Positions 6,410 through 13,858 of a stretch of 20,819 nt of DNA are shown here, one piece after another. The position numbers were made by a program, and so were the translations under genes. The stretch lies in IMG/VR virus record IMGVR_UViG_3300010885_011530, positions 1-20,819 of that record; one strand, written 5' to 3'. The notes under the pieces were generated by a model that saw only the letters and a program-made list of their open reading frames with translations, did not search any database and was not told the origin of the DNA. Source of the stretch: a virus. How positions within the stretch are numbered: the first letter of the stretch is position 1; each line of letters begins with the position of its first letter.

Positions 6410-6808
6410 TTAACTAATCTCACTACGTCCGTCGCCAATGTCTCTGGTGCGAACATATTGGGTGCCAGAGTTACGAATGGCTTGTTCTTGTTCCCATGTT
6501 TCCATCACAACATGTCTGCAGACATTTTGGAACCAACGATCCACAATGTCTGAGTCTGCGTCAGTGGGTTTCATCATATAGCCGGCTTTGACCAGTCTAG
6601 CAATGAATATCTCATTCCAGTCTAGTTCAAATGCACCTTGATGCAAGTTGTTGGGATCAATGTCCATGGCAAGAATAGCCACATAAGGTTCGCCTTTTTC
6701 AGTGGCAAGTTCTTTGGCCGTTTTCTCAGGTGCCTTGGGCACACGAATAACCTTTTCCTCTTTGGGTTTAGGTTCTGGCTTTTTCTTGAATCTATCAAAG
6801 AATCCCAT
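6410..6808 (-). CDS. Conserved phage hypothetical protein (ELATEKGEPYVAIL)
   Basis: A 132-residue protein starting at MGFFDRFKKKPEP. ATG at 6808 is used, inside a TAATG junction with the queE stop, rather than the frame's earlier ATG that would lie inside queE. A Lys/Pro-rich N-terminal tail leads into ELATEKGEPYVAILAMDID, GAFELDWNEIFIARLVKAGY and VDRWFQNVCRHVV, and the protein ends with RTRDIGDGRSEIS. This is a familiar conserved protein of T4-like environmental phages; the function is unknown. The N-terminal basic tail may be a flexible interaction segment. Confidence 0.85.
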   Translation of the reverse strand: MGFFDRFKKKPEPKPKEEKVIRVPKAPEKTAKELATEKGEPYVAILAMDIDPNNLHQGAFELDWNEIFIARLVKAGYMMKPTDADSDIVDRWFQNVCRHVVMETWEQEQAIRNSGTQYVRTRDIGDGRSEIS

Positions 6809-7653
6809 TATTTGCCCCACCCGTTGCCCCAAAGGTCAACGTGTAATCGTGGACTATACCAGTAACCACGTTTGAGTGCTTCGTCAGCAACGTTGATCCT
6901 ATTGCCATCATATACACTAACAACACCGCCCACGGGCATGACAAACACAGGACCACCAAACTCACGCAGGCGATATTCATCTACAGCACGATCTAATTCG
7001 TCAAAGTCCGCAATTTTTTCTACCACAAACTTGAGATATGTTACACCATATGTTTCGTAGTCCCAGACCACATCAGGTTTGATGGCATCCGTCCATGACT
7101 CTCCTGATACACTTAGTTTGGGACTGACACTGAATGTGATCTCACCAAACCAGTTGCGCAAATAGTCTTTGAACTCTTTGCTCAAATCTTGAGTACCATT
7201 AGTTTCAAATGTGATGTGTCGTAGTCCACGTTCGGCCAATACATCCAACAATTCTGGATAAGCACGTTGCCAACCCAGCAATGGCTCACCACCTGTGATC
7301 ACCAAATGCACAGGGTTGCCATTGGGTTGCAACCAGTTGCCATTGGGCAACAATGCTGTCATTTTGTCTACAAGTTCTTCCACGGTATATGTGGGACTCA
7401 AGTGTTTGAAGTCTGGATGCCATGACGCATAACTGTCGCAGCCTGTGTTCACCAATGGCAGTTCTTCAAATGTTTTGTATAGTTCCACAGTCTTGGCCAC
7501 TTCGTCTGCTTCTGTGCTTTTTTCTCCAGGTTTGCAGCCAAACCCTGAGCAGGTAAAGTTACAACCAAACATGCGCAAGAAGATACTAGGCACGCCAACA
7601 TAGCGTCCTTCGCCTTGTGCTGAATAAAATAATTCTGATACTTTGAGTTTCAT
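6808..7653 (-). CDS. queE: 7-carboxy-7-deazaguanine synthase QueE (phage type)
   Basis: A 281-residue radical SAM enzyme converting 6-carboxy-5,6,7,8-tetrahydropterin to 7-carboxy-7-deazaguanine. Visible motifs: FYSAQGEG (residues 9-16), FLRMFGCNFTC with C31 and C35, ITGGEP as the SAM-binding GGE element, FETNGT, and FSVSPKLS. The usual CxxxCxxC cluster is not contiguous: the sequence after C35 continues SGFGC40, and a cysteine in a CDSY context, resembling the canonical CDT, comes at C72. A roughly 35-residue insertion therefore separates the cluster cysteines. AGGA precedes the ATG. It lies 5 kb downstream of queD and 6.5 kb downstream of folE on the same strand. Confidence 0.9.
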   Translation of the reverse strand: MKLKVSELFYSAQGEGRYVGVPSIFLRMFGCNFTCSGFGCKPGEKSTEADEVAKTVELYKTFEELPLVNTGCDSYASWHPDFKHLSPTYTVEELVDKMTALLPNGNWLQPNGNPVHLVITGGEPLLGWQRAYPELLDVLAERGLRHITFETNGTQDLSKEFKDYLRNWFGEITFSVSPKLSVSGESWTDAIKPDVVWDYETYGVTYLKFVVEKIADFDELDRAVDEYRLREFGGPVFVMPVGGVVSVYDGNRINVADEALKRGYWYSPRLHVDLWGNGWGK

Positions 7654-7660
7654 GTGTTTC

Positions 7661-8362
7661 CTATAGTCGATTGACTCGAGCCATGCCCGAGCGTCTTGGA
7701 TCTTTATTTAGATTGATACTTTCTTCATGCATTTTAACACGAGTTTCTTGTTTTGTCACCCAGCCTGGTAATACTGCATCCAAATAGGCCAAATGCTCTG
7801 CAGGACTAGGATGTTGATCTTCTCCAGTCTTCCAGCCCTTTGAATATAATACTTCTTGATAACTAGGTAAAATACTATCTAAGACATCTGTGTAAACCTG
7901 CATTACATCTCGTGGTTCTCCAGGATTGATTTCGCATTTAGGTCCTGCTTGCAAATCGATCATGCTAAGAAAACGCCAGATCAACCCTGGTCGATTTTCA
8001 AGCAATGTCTTTGCTCCTGTTATTAAAGCAAAATCTCGGATCACATACCCGCGGTCGTCAACATGTGTTTTTAAATATTCTTCATTGTAAATTGGGCAGG
8101 TAAACATGTTGCCTAACGTGTGCCATCGTCCATTGACATACCTATCATCTCTAAAAAATGACGACCAACAAACTATCACAGTGTCACCGGCACCAAATTT
8201 GTATCGTTGATCTGCTTCCATTACTGAATTAAAAATGTAGTGATTGCCCCCGCCACTTTGTCCCCAGTTTTGAAATTCATCAAACTCTGGAGCAAGACAG
8301 TCTGCCCAGGTGCTCCAACGGTAGTTGGTAAAACTGCACCCAAAAGTAAACAGTCTTGACAT
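7661..8362 (-). CDS. SGNH-hydrolase-like protein
   Basis: A 233-residue protein with TFGCSFTNY at its start (nucleophile-like Ser in the GCS block), QNWGQSGGGN around residues 31-40 (block II Gly and Asn), a VIVCWSSFFRDD strand, and a C-terminal DQHPSPAEHLAYLD with the D-x-x-H arrangement. It is a shorter relative in style of the gene at 5217-5936. The C-terminal 40 residues (RVKMHEESINLNKDP onward) are a basic extension. The ATG is coupled by TAATG to the radical SAM gene. The substrate is unknown; a glycan or lipid ester is possible. Confidence 0.65.
   Translation of the reverse strand: MSRLFTFGCSFTNYRWSTWADCLAPEFDEFQNWGQSGGGNHYIFNSVMEADQRYKFGAGDTVIVCWSSFFRDDRYVNGRWHTLGNMFTCPIYNEEYLKTHVDDRGYVIRDFALITGAKTLLENRPGLIWRFLSMIDLQAGPKCEINPGEPRDVMQVYTDVLDSILPSYQEVLYSKGWKTGEDQHPSPAEHLAYLDAVLPGWVTKQETRVKMHEESINLNKDPRRSGMARVNRL
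7705..7712 (-). promoter_or_regulatory. Possible late promoter octamer upstream of queE (TCTAAATA)
   Basis: TCTAAATA, one mismatch from the T4 late -10 box, lies within the last codons of the SGNH-like gene, about 50 nt before the queE start. The same octamer occurs 27 nt before folE. Because it is inside coding sequence, chance occurrence is likely. Confidence 0.2.
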
Positions 8363-10368
8363 TACGCCACCAGTTGTTTTTTCTTCACTGAGAAACTGCC
8401 TTGTGCTTTGGCAGCACCTGCGCCACGACGTGTTACATTTGCATCCTCTTGACCAATACGATCCACAGTGGCCTTGCCAAAGTTTCGTCGTCTTGCAAAA
8501 TAAAACAGTTCAAGGAATCGATTCAAACTCATGGTCTTGTCTTCTGGAAAGTCCAGTCGATAAGTTGTGGCAATTTTTTCCAATGGCTGATTGAAACTCA
8601 GGTAATCCCAGATGTTGTAGCCCACATCAAGATTCATGGGATACTGATTTCTGTCATTGTACTTGATATAGTAGTTTCTTTGCAGTTTCATCAAACTAGC
8701 CAACAAGTCTTCAGGCAAATTGTAACGTTGTAAAAACTTTTCTAACACATCATACAGTTCATCCACACGATCTTCCTGATGCATGTTCATACTTGTTCTA
8801 TGTATAATGTTCCATCCATGTATTTCCACACCAATCTTGGGATGATTGATCTTGCCAGTATTCATCCAGTTAGCAAAGTATTGACGTGTTTCAGCTTCTT
8901 CTTTGATCAACCAAGGATTGGTCATAGCATAGGCAAACAAGTCTTCGTAGTAGTCGTTGTAACTGATACCCAAATACTTGTTAATGAAACGTGCCGCAAT
9001 AGTAGCAAAGCCATTGATGTGGAATGTGGTTTGAAACCACGAAAAGATCTGTGCGTCCAACATAGTAGGTGTGGGCATGTCTTTGGTGCCAGTTATGACA
9101 TCAATGCTTTCTTCAATGTGTTCCACACTGTAGCTGCCAGCAAAGTAGTCTGTTACAGGTTGGCTGGTAATTTTGAACAGTTTCTTTTGCAACAAGTTCA
9201 TTTCGGCATTTTCCAACAACTGTGCTTGGAACACGGTGATGCCTGTGTGTTGGTTTAAGTCGTATAATGCGTAGAAGTTTTTCTTCCATGTTGTTAATGT
9301 CTCTCCAGGCAGGCCCAGGATCAGTTCTGTGTATGCAGGAATGTTGCGTTGGTCACACAGCTCAAACACTTCGTTGAGTTTGTTCATTTCCATGTTCTTG
9401 CGACGAATGTTTTCCAACACGTCATGATCCAGGCTCTGCACACTCAGCGTTAGCCCTTGATTGAAGCCACGTGCATCCAGCAGTTTCTTCACAATGTCAA
9501 TGACTTCTTTCTTTTGATTCTTGGCCCAGGCCACACTGAATGTTCGGGGTGAACCATATCGTTCTTGCATTTCAATGATCTTGTCGGCGATCATGCCATC
9601 ACGTTCAGGATACATGCCAAAGTTGGCATCAGTAATACTGATCCAGTCAAAGTTGTGCTTGGCCATCCATTCTAGCTCATCAAACACACGTTGCAGTTCA
9701 AACTTCTTGACTTTGTTGTATGTTAAACTGCCCCAATCACAGAATGTACAAGCATAAGGACAACCACGATTGGTTTCCAAGGTGCCTTGCCAGGTAACGT
9801 CAGGGTATTCAGCAATCATTTTGTCAAAGATACCTGACAGGTATGGGCTAGGTACTTGTTCCAAACTTTCAATACGCTCGGCATCTTGTGTTTTTACTGC
9901 TTCGCCATTTCTGTTGATCAGCAAGCCAGGTACTGTCTCCCAGTCTTGAGTTTCAAAATGTTCTAACACACGCTTGAAAGTAATTTCGCCCTCGTAACAG
10001 ATCACAAGATCCATAAACGGTTCTTTACGGAACAGGTCAGGATCAGTTATAGCAACTTCAGGACCGCCAAATATAGTCAACACGTTAGGATTGATTTCTT
10101 TGATACGTCGAGCCAGAGCATAATTGTAACGATGATTCCACACATAAGTGCTGAAGGTTACAATTTCGTTCTTGGCCAAGCGTTGTGCCAGTGGCTCTAC
10201 TGCATCTCTGCGCCAGATCCAATCTGTTACTTCGAAATTGTCGCGAATACGAGGATCTGCTAGGCTGTAACTCCATACCACACCTGCTGAGTATGGCAAG
10301 TAATATGCATTGAATTCTTTTGGCCCTTGTTGAAAGTTGGGCTGAACAAAGGCTAATTTGTGTGTCAT
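8362..10368 (-). CDS. Radical SAM protein with N-terminal cobalamin-binding-like domain
   Basis: A 668-residue protein, the largest here. Residues 1 to about 150 form a Rossmann-like B12-binding-type domain ending in LTIFGGPEVAITDPDLF; the DxHxxG cobalamin-ligand motif is absent, with VWNHRYNY in that area. The radical SAM core follows: ETNRGCPYACTFCDW with cluster cysteines C203, C207 and C210, then GLTLSVQSLD and ELILGLPGET. A long C-terminal region (about residues 420-640) is unassigned, with a Lys-rich tail. Relatives include BchE-like and methyltransferase-like enzymes of varied reactions. No Shine-Dalgarno is visible; TAAATAC lies three bases before the ATG. It sits between queD and queE. 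Confidence 0.85.
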   Translation of the reverse strand: MTHKLAFVQPNFQQGPKEFNAYYLPYSAGVVWSYSLADPRIRDNFEVTDWIWRRDAVEPLAQRLAKNEIVTFSTYVWNHRYNYALARRIKEINPNVLTIFGGPEVAITDPDLFRKEPFMDLVICYEGEITFKRVLEHFETQDWETVPGLLINRNGEAVKTQDAERIESLEQVPSPYLSGIFDKMIAEYPDVTWQGTLETNRGCPYACTFCDWGSLTYNKVKKFELQRVFDELEWMAKHNFDWISITDANFGMYPERDGMIADKIIEMQERYGSPRTFSVAWAKNQKKEVIDIVKKLLDARGFNQGLTLSVQSLDHDVLENIRRKNMEMNKLNEVFELCDQRNIPAYTELILGLPGETLTTWKKNFYALYDLNQHTGITVFQAQLLENAEMNLLQKKLFKITSQPVTDYFAGSYSVEHIEESIDVITGTKDMPTPTMLDAQIFSWFQTTFHINGFATIAARFINKYLGISYNDYYEDLFAYAMTNPWLIKEEAETRQYFANWMNTGKINHPKIGVEIHGWNIIHRTSMNMHQEDRVDELYDVLEKFLQRYNLPEDLLASLMKLQRNYYIKYNDRNQYPMNLDVGYNIWDYLSFNQPLEKIATTYRLDFPEDKTMSLNRFLELFYFARRRNFGKATVDRIGQEDANVTRRGAGAAKAQGSFSVKKKQLVA

Positions 10369-10372
10369 TTAG

Positions 10373-10380
10373 TATTTAAT
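10373..10380 (-). promoter_or_regulatory. Possible late promoter (ATTAAATA) before radical SAM gene
   Basis: The 11-bp gap between the glycosyltransferase stop and the radical SAM ATG contains TTAAATAC, and TAAATAC stands exactly three bases before the ATG, as upstream of the plus-strand gene at 1616. The octamer matches TATAAATA at six of eight positions. No ribosome binding site is visible, so a nearly leaderless transcript or translational coupling must be assumed. Confidence 0.3.
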
Positions 10381-11213
10381 CATTTGGCAAAGTGCTTGTG
10401 CGGATTGTCAAACTGTACCATTTGCTTGTTAACATCATTCCGGGCTAATTTTTCCCAAGGGTCTTGTGTGCCTTTGAAAATGTTTTCAAAGAATTCGGTG
10501 CTTATACCGTTGCTTTTCATGTACGTGGCTAATTTGGCGCAGTCTTGGTGTCGCAAATCAATTTGTGTTCGACTGTGGAAATCTGCTTCGTCAAATGGTC
10601 GCCCTTCCAATGATGCACGTTCACGGAATGTGTCATCATTGTTGTTGCCTGTGATATCTGCACGATCATGCAGCACCCACACAGGTATACGTTCCCAGAT
10701 GTCCAGCATGTAGGCCTGCTGGCTCAGCCAGCCATCTTGTACTGAGTGTGGTGAGATGTAGCCCAGCAACTCATACCACCGGCGTGGCAGGATAGGAAAT
10801 ATGCTGTAGGGATGATCCAAGTGAGTGTGAAAAGCCAAGAGTTTGAATTCGCCTTCGTGACTCATGATCTCTGTGTCCCACCCTTGGGTCTCCATCACAG
10901 CATCATCGTTCCATATCATCAGCCAACGAGCATCAGTTTGTTCGGCTAATTTGTTGTTGTAAATGTGCAGTCTATGATACCCCTGGCGTTCAAACTGCAT
11001 GGCGGTATAACTGAGTTCTTGTTCGTCCAGCCACGGCTGTAGTTCAGTCTTGAAATACTCAGTGCCTGCTACATCATCATGGTCAAACGCAAACATCAAC
11101 TGTAGTCGGTCTGGATGATTGGCCAGTTTGATCAGGCTGCGAACACTGCGACCTAGGCTGTCAGTACGGCCTCGTGTGGCCAACAACATTGCAATATCAT
11201 ACTCAGGGGTCAT
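10380..11213 (-). CDS. GT-A-type glycosyltransferase
   Basis: A 277-residue protein starting MTPEYDIAMLLATRGR; ATG at 11213 overlaps the queD stop as ATGA, so the longer in-frame start at 11234 is not used. IAMLLATRGRTDSLGRSVRSL is the usual first strand and helix of family-2-like GT-A enzymes; WLMIWNDDAVM at residues 97-107 supplies the DxD-like metal-binding acidic pair (D103, D104). An HDRADITGNNNDDTFRER segment follows in the C-terminal half. It would transfer a sugar from a nucleotide sugar, with glycan or modified DNA as acceptor; the sequence does not show which. Its position directly after queD is notable. Confidence 0.7.
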   Translation of the reverse strand: MTPEYDIAMLLATRGRTDSLGRSVRSLIKLANHPDRLQLMFAFDHDDVAGTEYFKTELQPWLDEQELSYTAMQFERQGYHRLHIYNNKLAEQTDARWLMIWNDDAVMETQGWDTEIMSHEGEFKLLAFHTHLDHPYSIFPILPRRWYELLGYISPHSVQDGWLSQQAYMLDIWERIPVWVLHDRADITGNNNDDTFRERASLEGRPFDEADFHSRTQIDLRHQDCAKLATYMKSNGISTEFFENIFKGTQDPWEKLARNDVNKQMVQFDNPHKHFAK

Positions 11214-11758
11214 GCAAATAAATCCTCTTTCCATTCTCTATGGCCTTCTCTAAAAGCCATGTTGCTCTGTGTTTCACGTACTTCCACGCGATAGCACCAC
11301 AAACGTTTTGCTTCGCCAGGACCCCAGAAATCTGGAATGTAAACACCGTTGACATACTTGTACAACTGATCAGCAAGTCCTTCGCATCCTAGTCGGGGTA
11401 ATATAGTTAGTTTAGCAATGTTTCTGCGTTGCATTTCTAAGTATAGTTCTAGTTCAGGATCATCTTCTGATACCAGCAATGTGTGGTCAAATTGACTTTC
11501 CAATACTGATTTAAGTTCTTTGAGGCCGCCATAGTCAGCGGCCCAGTTACGTGCATCCAAGTCATCTGTGCCAAAGTAGAATTTCATTGAGAATGAATAA
11601 CCATGTATCAAATTGCAATGACTATCTGCCTTCCATTGTCTATACGCACACGGAAATGCATCGTGGTATTCTTTTGTTGAGGTATATTTGTATTGTACAG
11701 GGTGACGAAGATATTGTCTATGGTCACTTACTAAGGGGGTTCCGAAATCGTCTGACAT
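11210..11758 (-). CDS. queD: 6-carboxy-5,6,7,8-tetrahydropterin synthase QueD (phage-type)
   Basis: A 182-residue T-fold enzyme for the second step of 7-deazaguanine synthesis. Visible: catalytic C48 in HCNLIHGYSFSMKF with H52, ADYGGLKELKSVLESQFDH (residues 74-92, with the D91-H92 pair), GCEGLADQLYKYV in place of the usual T-x-EN-x-A segment, and VEVRETQSNMA with E162. The usual zinc ligands of the family (AH in the first strand and HGH) read AYRQW and HGY here, so two histidines are tyrosine. From memory this variant also occurs in other phage QueD proteins. AGGAG lies just upstream of the ATG. Assignment is good; zinc binding by alternative histidines (H47, H52) is inference. Confidence 0.85.
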   Translation of the reverse strand: MSDDFGTPLVSDHRQYLRHPVQYKYTSTKEYHDAFPCAYRQWKADSHCNLIHGYSFSMKFYFGTDDLDARNWAADYGGLKELKSVLESQFDHTLLVSEDDPELELYLEMQRRNIAKLTILPRLGCEGLADQLYKYVNGVYIPDFWGPGEAKRLWCYRVEVRETQSNMAFREGHREWKEDLFA

Positions 11759-11775
11759 GCTTTTCTCCTATGTTA

Positions 11776-11804
11776 ATTGTAGCATAGGCAGCAGAATTTG
11801 TATA
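11776..11804 (-). promoter_or_regulatory. Extended -10 promoter candidate for queD
   Basis: In the 81-bp gap between the HIT gene and queD, TGC-TACAAT (11784-11776) resembles the TGC-TATAAT of the two promoters near 1200 and 1550. A weak -35 (TATACA, 11804-11799) lies 17 bp upstream. Transcription would start close to the AGGAG at about 11769-11765, giving a very short leader. The CTATG/CATAG pair flanking the -10 (11787-11768) is a possible small hairpin. Confidence 0.45.
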
Positions 11805-11839
11805 GCGGGATGATGCTCAAAGACCGCTTAAAGAAATAC

Positions 11840-12241
11840 TTATGCTGGTTGTTGATAACCGGCTGTTTTGTAGTTGGCCTGTCCCAAGATCACTCCACGC
11901 ACACCACCCACAGGATCAGCACAGTCGCCCAACCGTCGGGGAATCAAATGCACATGTGGATACATCACAGTTTGACCTGCGGCAGCACCACAGTTGATGC
12001 CTATGTTGAATGCATCACATTCTCCGGCCTTGACCATTCTACGACCTTCACGCATGGCTGTTTCAAAACAATCGTAGATCACTGCATCTGTGTTGTATTG
12101 CGGCACGAACAACAAATGCCCACGGGCAACAGGATATCGGTCTTGGAACACAGCAACATGAAAGTCTGTGAGTCGTTCGAATTCCAAATCCCAGGGTGCC
12201 ACTCCTGCGTCTTGTGCTTGTTCTAATGTTTCATATTTCAT
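11840..12241 (-). CDS. HIT-family nucleotide hydrolase/transferase
   Basis: A 133-residue protein starting MKYETLEQAQDAG (ATG at 12241; an in-frame ATG at 12265 would extend further into the upstream gene). VARGHLLFVPQ and GINCGAAAGQTVMYPHVHLIPRR are the two HIT landmarks; the histidine triad is Y-P-H-V-H, so the first His is tyrosine while the catalytic middle His and third His remain. The family-typical GD-x-x-DPVGGVRGVI end is present. HIT proteins hydrolyse or transfer nucleotide monophosphates. It overlaps the amidinotransferase by 11 bp and is probably read with it. Confidence 0.85.
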   Translation of the reverse strand: MKYETLEQAQDAGVAPWDLEFERLTDFHVAVFQDRYPVARGHLLFVPQYNTDAVIYDCFETAMREGRRMVKAGECDAFNIGINCGAAAGQTVMYPHVHLIPRRLGDCADPVGGVRGVILGQANYKTAGYQQPA

Positions 12242-13274
12242 TGATAATCTTTCTTTTATTACCACGTCTTTTTATGTCCAGCGTCACACAATGAATTCCT
12301 GCACACCAAAATTTTCTATGCCGCATTGGTGACATATGGCATTTTACATTCAGCGTTGCTAAAAACTCAAATAGTTCAGGCATGTGATTATCAAAAACAA
12401 TGTTGTTGGAATCAACCACCAACACATTGGAATCGAATGCTACTACTTGTTCGTATCCTTTGCTAGGGTCAAGCAGGCAGTCCAATGGGGTAACAGGATC
12501 AACCGTTTCTTTGGGCATATACTGATGTATCTCATGTATGTGTTTGTTACGCAAACATTTTGGAACAAACTCACGATCAACGCAAATCACTGTGTCATCA
12601 TTGATCATGAAGAATCCATGGTCAATGTGTCCCCAATTTTTCATAGTACTATTGTGATTCTCCACAACGGTTTGCGCAGGTAAATTTCTACGCATCCATT
12701 CTAATCCTGCCTGGCTACCTGGCCCTGTGGTGTTGGTAATCAATCGATCCCCACACTTGAACATTGTGGCAGTGTGCCACAACAGTTGGTTATGATACAA
12801 GTGATTGTAAATCAACGACCCTTGATTCCCCCAGTTCTTTTCTGGGGGCAAGTTTCGAAGATTGGGTGCCGGCTGACTGATCCAGTTATGCCCTTGATCA
12901 AACAATTTTTGAAAGATATTATAATAACTAAGACTGTCAAAATATCTATCTGTCATGCTGGTATAAGTTTGATACACAGTGTCACCATACACTAGATATT
13001 GATCTCTTGGCACTATTGGGCTGGTAGGGCACTGCACTGAGAATGTTGCTAAATCTACACTGTGTTTGCAGGCATGCATTTGTGGACGGTGTACCTGCAC
13101 ACCTAATTGTTGCAATAAGACTACCAACTCATTAAGATCTTGAGTGGTCTCGGCTAGTATAGTGTTAAATGAATCCTGTAGTTCGGGTTCGATGAACCAA
13201 TTGAGAGTACCAGGAGCATAGCAGTCGCCTACAATGATTTCCTCGAGTGGATCCCAATCAGTCCATACACTCAT
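12231..13274 (-). CDS. Arginine:glycine amidinotransferase-like enzyme
   Basis: A 347-residue guanidino-group-modifying enzyme. Landmarks in order: WDPLEEIIVGD (residues 7-17), PRDQ (89-92), AGLEWMRRNL (189-198; AGAT has a closely similar GIEWMRRHL), GHIDHGFF (catalytic-type H216 and D218), and CAGIHCVTLDIKRRG with catalytic C329. The FDAADF element of AGAT reads WHTATMF here, so its Asp appears replaced. Family members move an amidino group from arginine to an amine, or hydrolyse arginine. Shorter than AGAT (about 420). Coupled upstream by ATGA; lies between folE and queD. The acceptor is unknown. Confidence 0.85.
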   Translation of the reverse strand: MSVWTDWDPLEEIIVGDCYAPGTLNWFIEPELQDSFNTILAETTQDLNELVVLLQQLGVQVHRPQMHACKHSVDLATFSVQCPTSPIVPRDQYLVYGDTVYQTYTSMTDRYFDSLSYYNIFQKLFDQGHNWISQPAPNLRNLPPEKNWGNQGSLIYNHLYHNQLLWHTATMFKCGDRLITNTTGPGSQAGLEWMRRNLPAQTVVENHNSTMKNWGHIDHGFFMINDDTVICVDREFVPKCLRNKHIHEIHQYMPKETVDPVTPLDCLLDPSKGYEQVVAFDSNVLVVDSNNIVFDNHMPELFEFLATLNVKCHMSPMRHRKFWCAGIHCVTLDIKRRGNKRKIINEI

Positions 13275-13450
13275 TGCATCTGGTCCTCTACAGCATTGTC
13301 ATAGCCGCGATGGTAGTCATCAGCATCTGCTTCAGCATTTTCAACGTCAGCATAGGGATTGAAAAATTCATCATCTGTAAATCCTGCGGCATAGCCTTGC
13401 ATGTAAGGTGCTTCTGCGTAGAGTTCTATTTTGGCTTTTTTCTTACTCAT
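13271..13450 (-). CDS. Small acidic hypothetical protein
   Basis: A 59-residue protein, MSKKKAKIELYAEAPYMQG, followed by an Asp/Glu/Tyr-rich remainder ending HRGYDNAVEDQMQ. ATG at 13450 is chosen over an earlier in-frame start because AAGGAG lies about 7 nt upstream. It overlaps the upstream gene by 8 bp and the amidinotransferase start by ATGA. The basic tip and acidic body contain a repeated YxxGY/YHRGY element (YMQGYAAGF, YHRGYDNA) that may be a short duplicated helix. Function unknown. Confidence 0.75.
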   Translation of the reverse strand: MSKKKAKIELYAEAPYMQGYAAGFTDDEFFNPYADVENAEADADDYHRGYDNAVEDQMQ

Positions 13451-13856
13451 CGGGTTCTCCTTGAAACACTTCGCCAGTTGCTTCGTTCTCCAACTGCAAT
13501 GGTCCATAGAACACATATTCAGTGTCGTCGTTTGACCAACCCAAGGTTTCCATGCCGTCATAGAAATCTTCTTCCCAGGCATTCATGATTTCGTCTTGTT
13601 CTTCTTCGGTCATGTCCTCGGGCCAGTCCCACTCAAGCCAACAGCCATCATCCATACTGTCCATTTCCCAGTCGTAGCCACCAATTTCGTAGCCGTCGGG
13701 ATTTTTTAAATCAACATCAGGTTTTTCATCGCTTTCGCAATAGAACTTGCCCCAACGGAAACCTTGTTCCTGGACGATCTTTTGACCATCTTTAGTCCAG
13801 ATTGAACGTTCAATGGCATTCTTTTTGTGCTGTGTGGTCAGTATCCACGTGGCCAT
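13443..13856 (-). CDS. Conserved acidic phage protein (WILTTQHKKNAIER)
   Basis: A 137-residue, strongly acidic and Trp/Tyr-rich protein: ATWILTTQHKKNAIERSIW, GFRWGKFYCESDEKPDVDL, then a W-x-W and DDGCWLEWDWPEDM cluster, EEEQDEIMNAWEEDFY and GWSNDDTEYVFYGPL. This order of segments is, from memory, a widespread conserved protein of marine T4-like phages; its function is unknown. The high acidity could mean DNA mimicry, but no evidence here tests that. It starts two bases after the stop of the upstream gene, so it is probably translated by coupling. Confidence 0.85.
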   Translation of the reverse strand: MATWILTTQHKKNAIERSIWTKDGQKIVQEQGFRWGKFYCESDEKPDVDLKNPDGYEIGGYDWEMDSMDDGCWLEWDWPEDMTEEEQDEIMNAWEEDFYDGMETLGWSNDDTEYVFYGPLQLENEATGEVFQGEPDE

Positions 13857-13858
13857 GA

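Noticed and set aside
7315-7350. Short direct repeat (GTTGCCATTGGG twice) in queE
   Set aside because: It encodes a repeated PNGN element within a normally conserved coding region and has no sign of a mobile or regulatory role.
8779-9258. Long plus-strand open frame opposite the radical SAM gene
   Set aside because: It is an antisense shadow without a ribosome binding site or family-like composition; the minus-strand frame has clear motifs.
11759-11839. preQ1 riboswitch before queD
   Set aside because: The gap is short, lacks the A-rich tail and stem layout of preQ1 aptamers, and the promoter candidate would leave a leader of about 10 nt.
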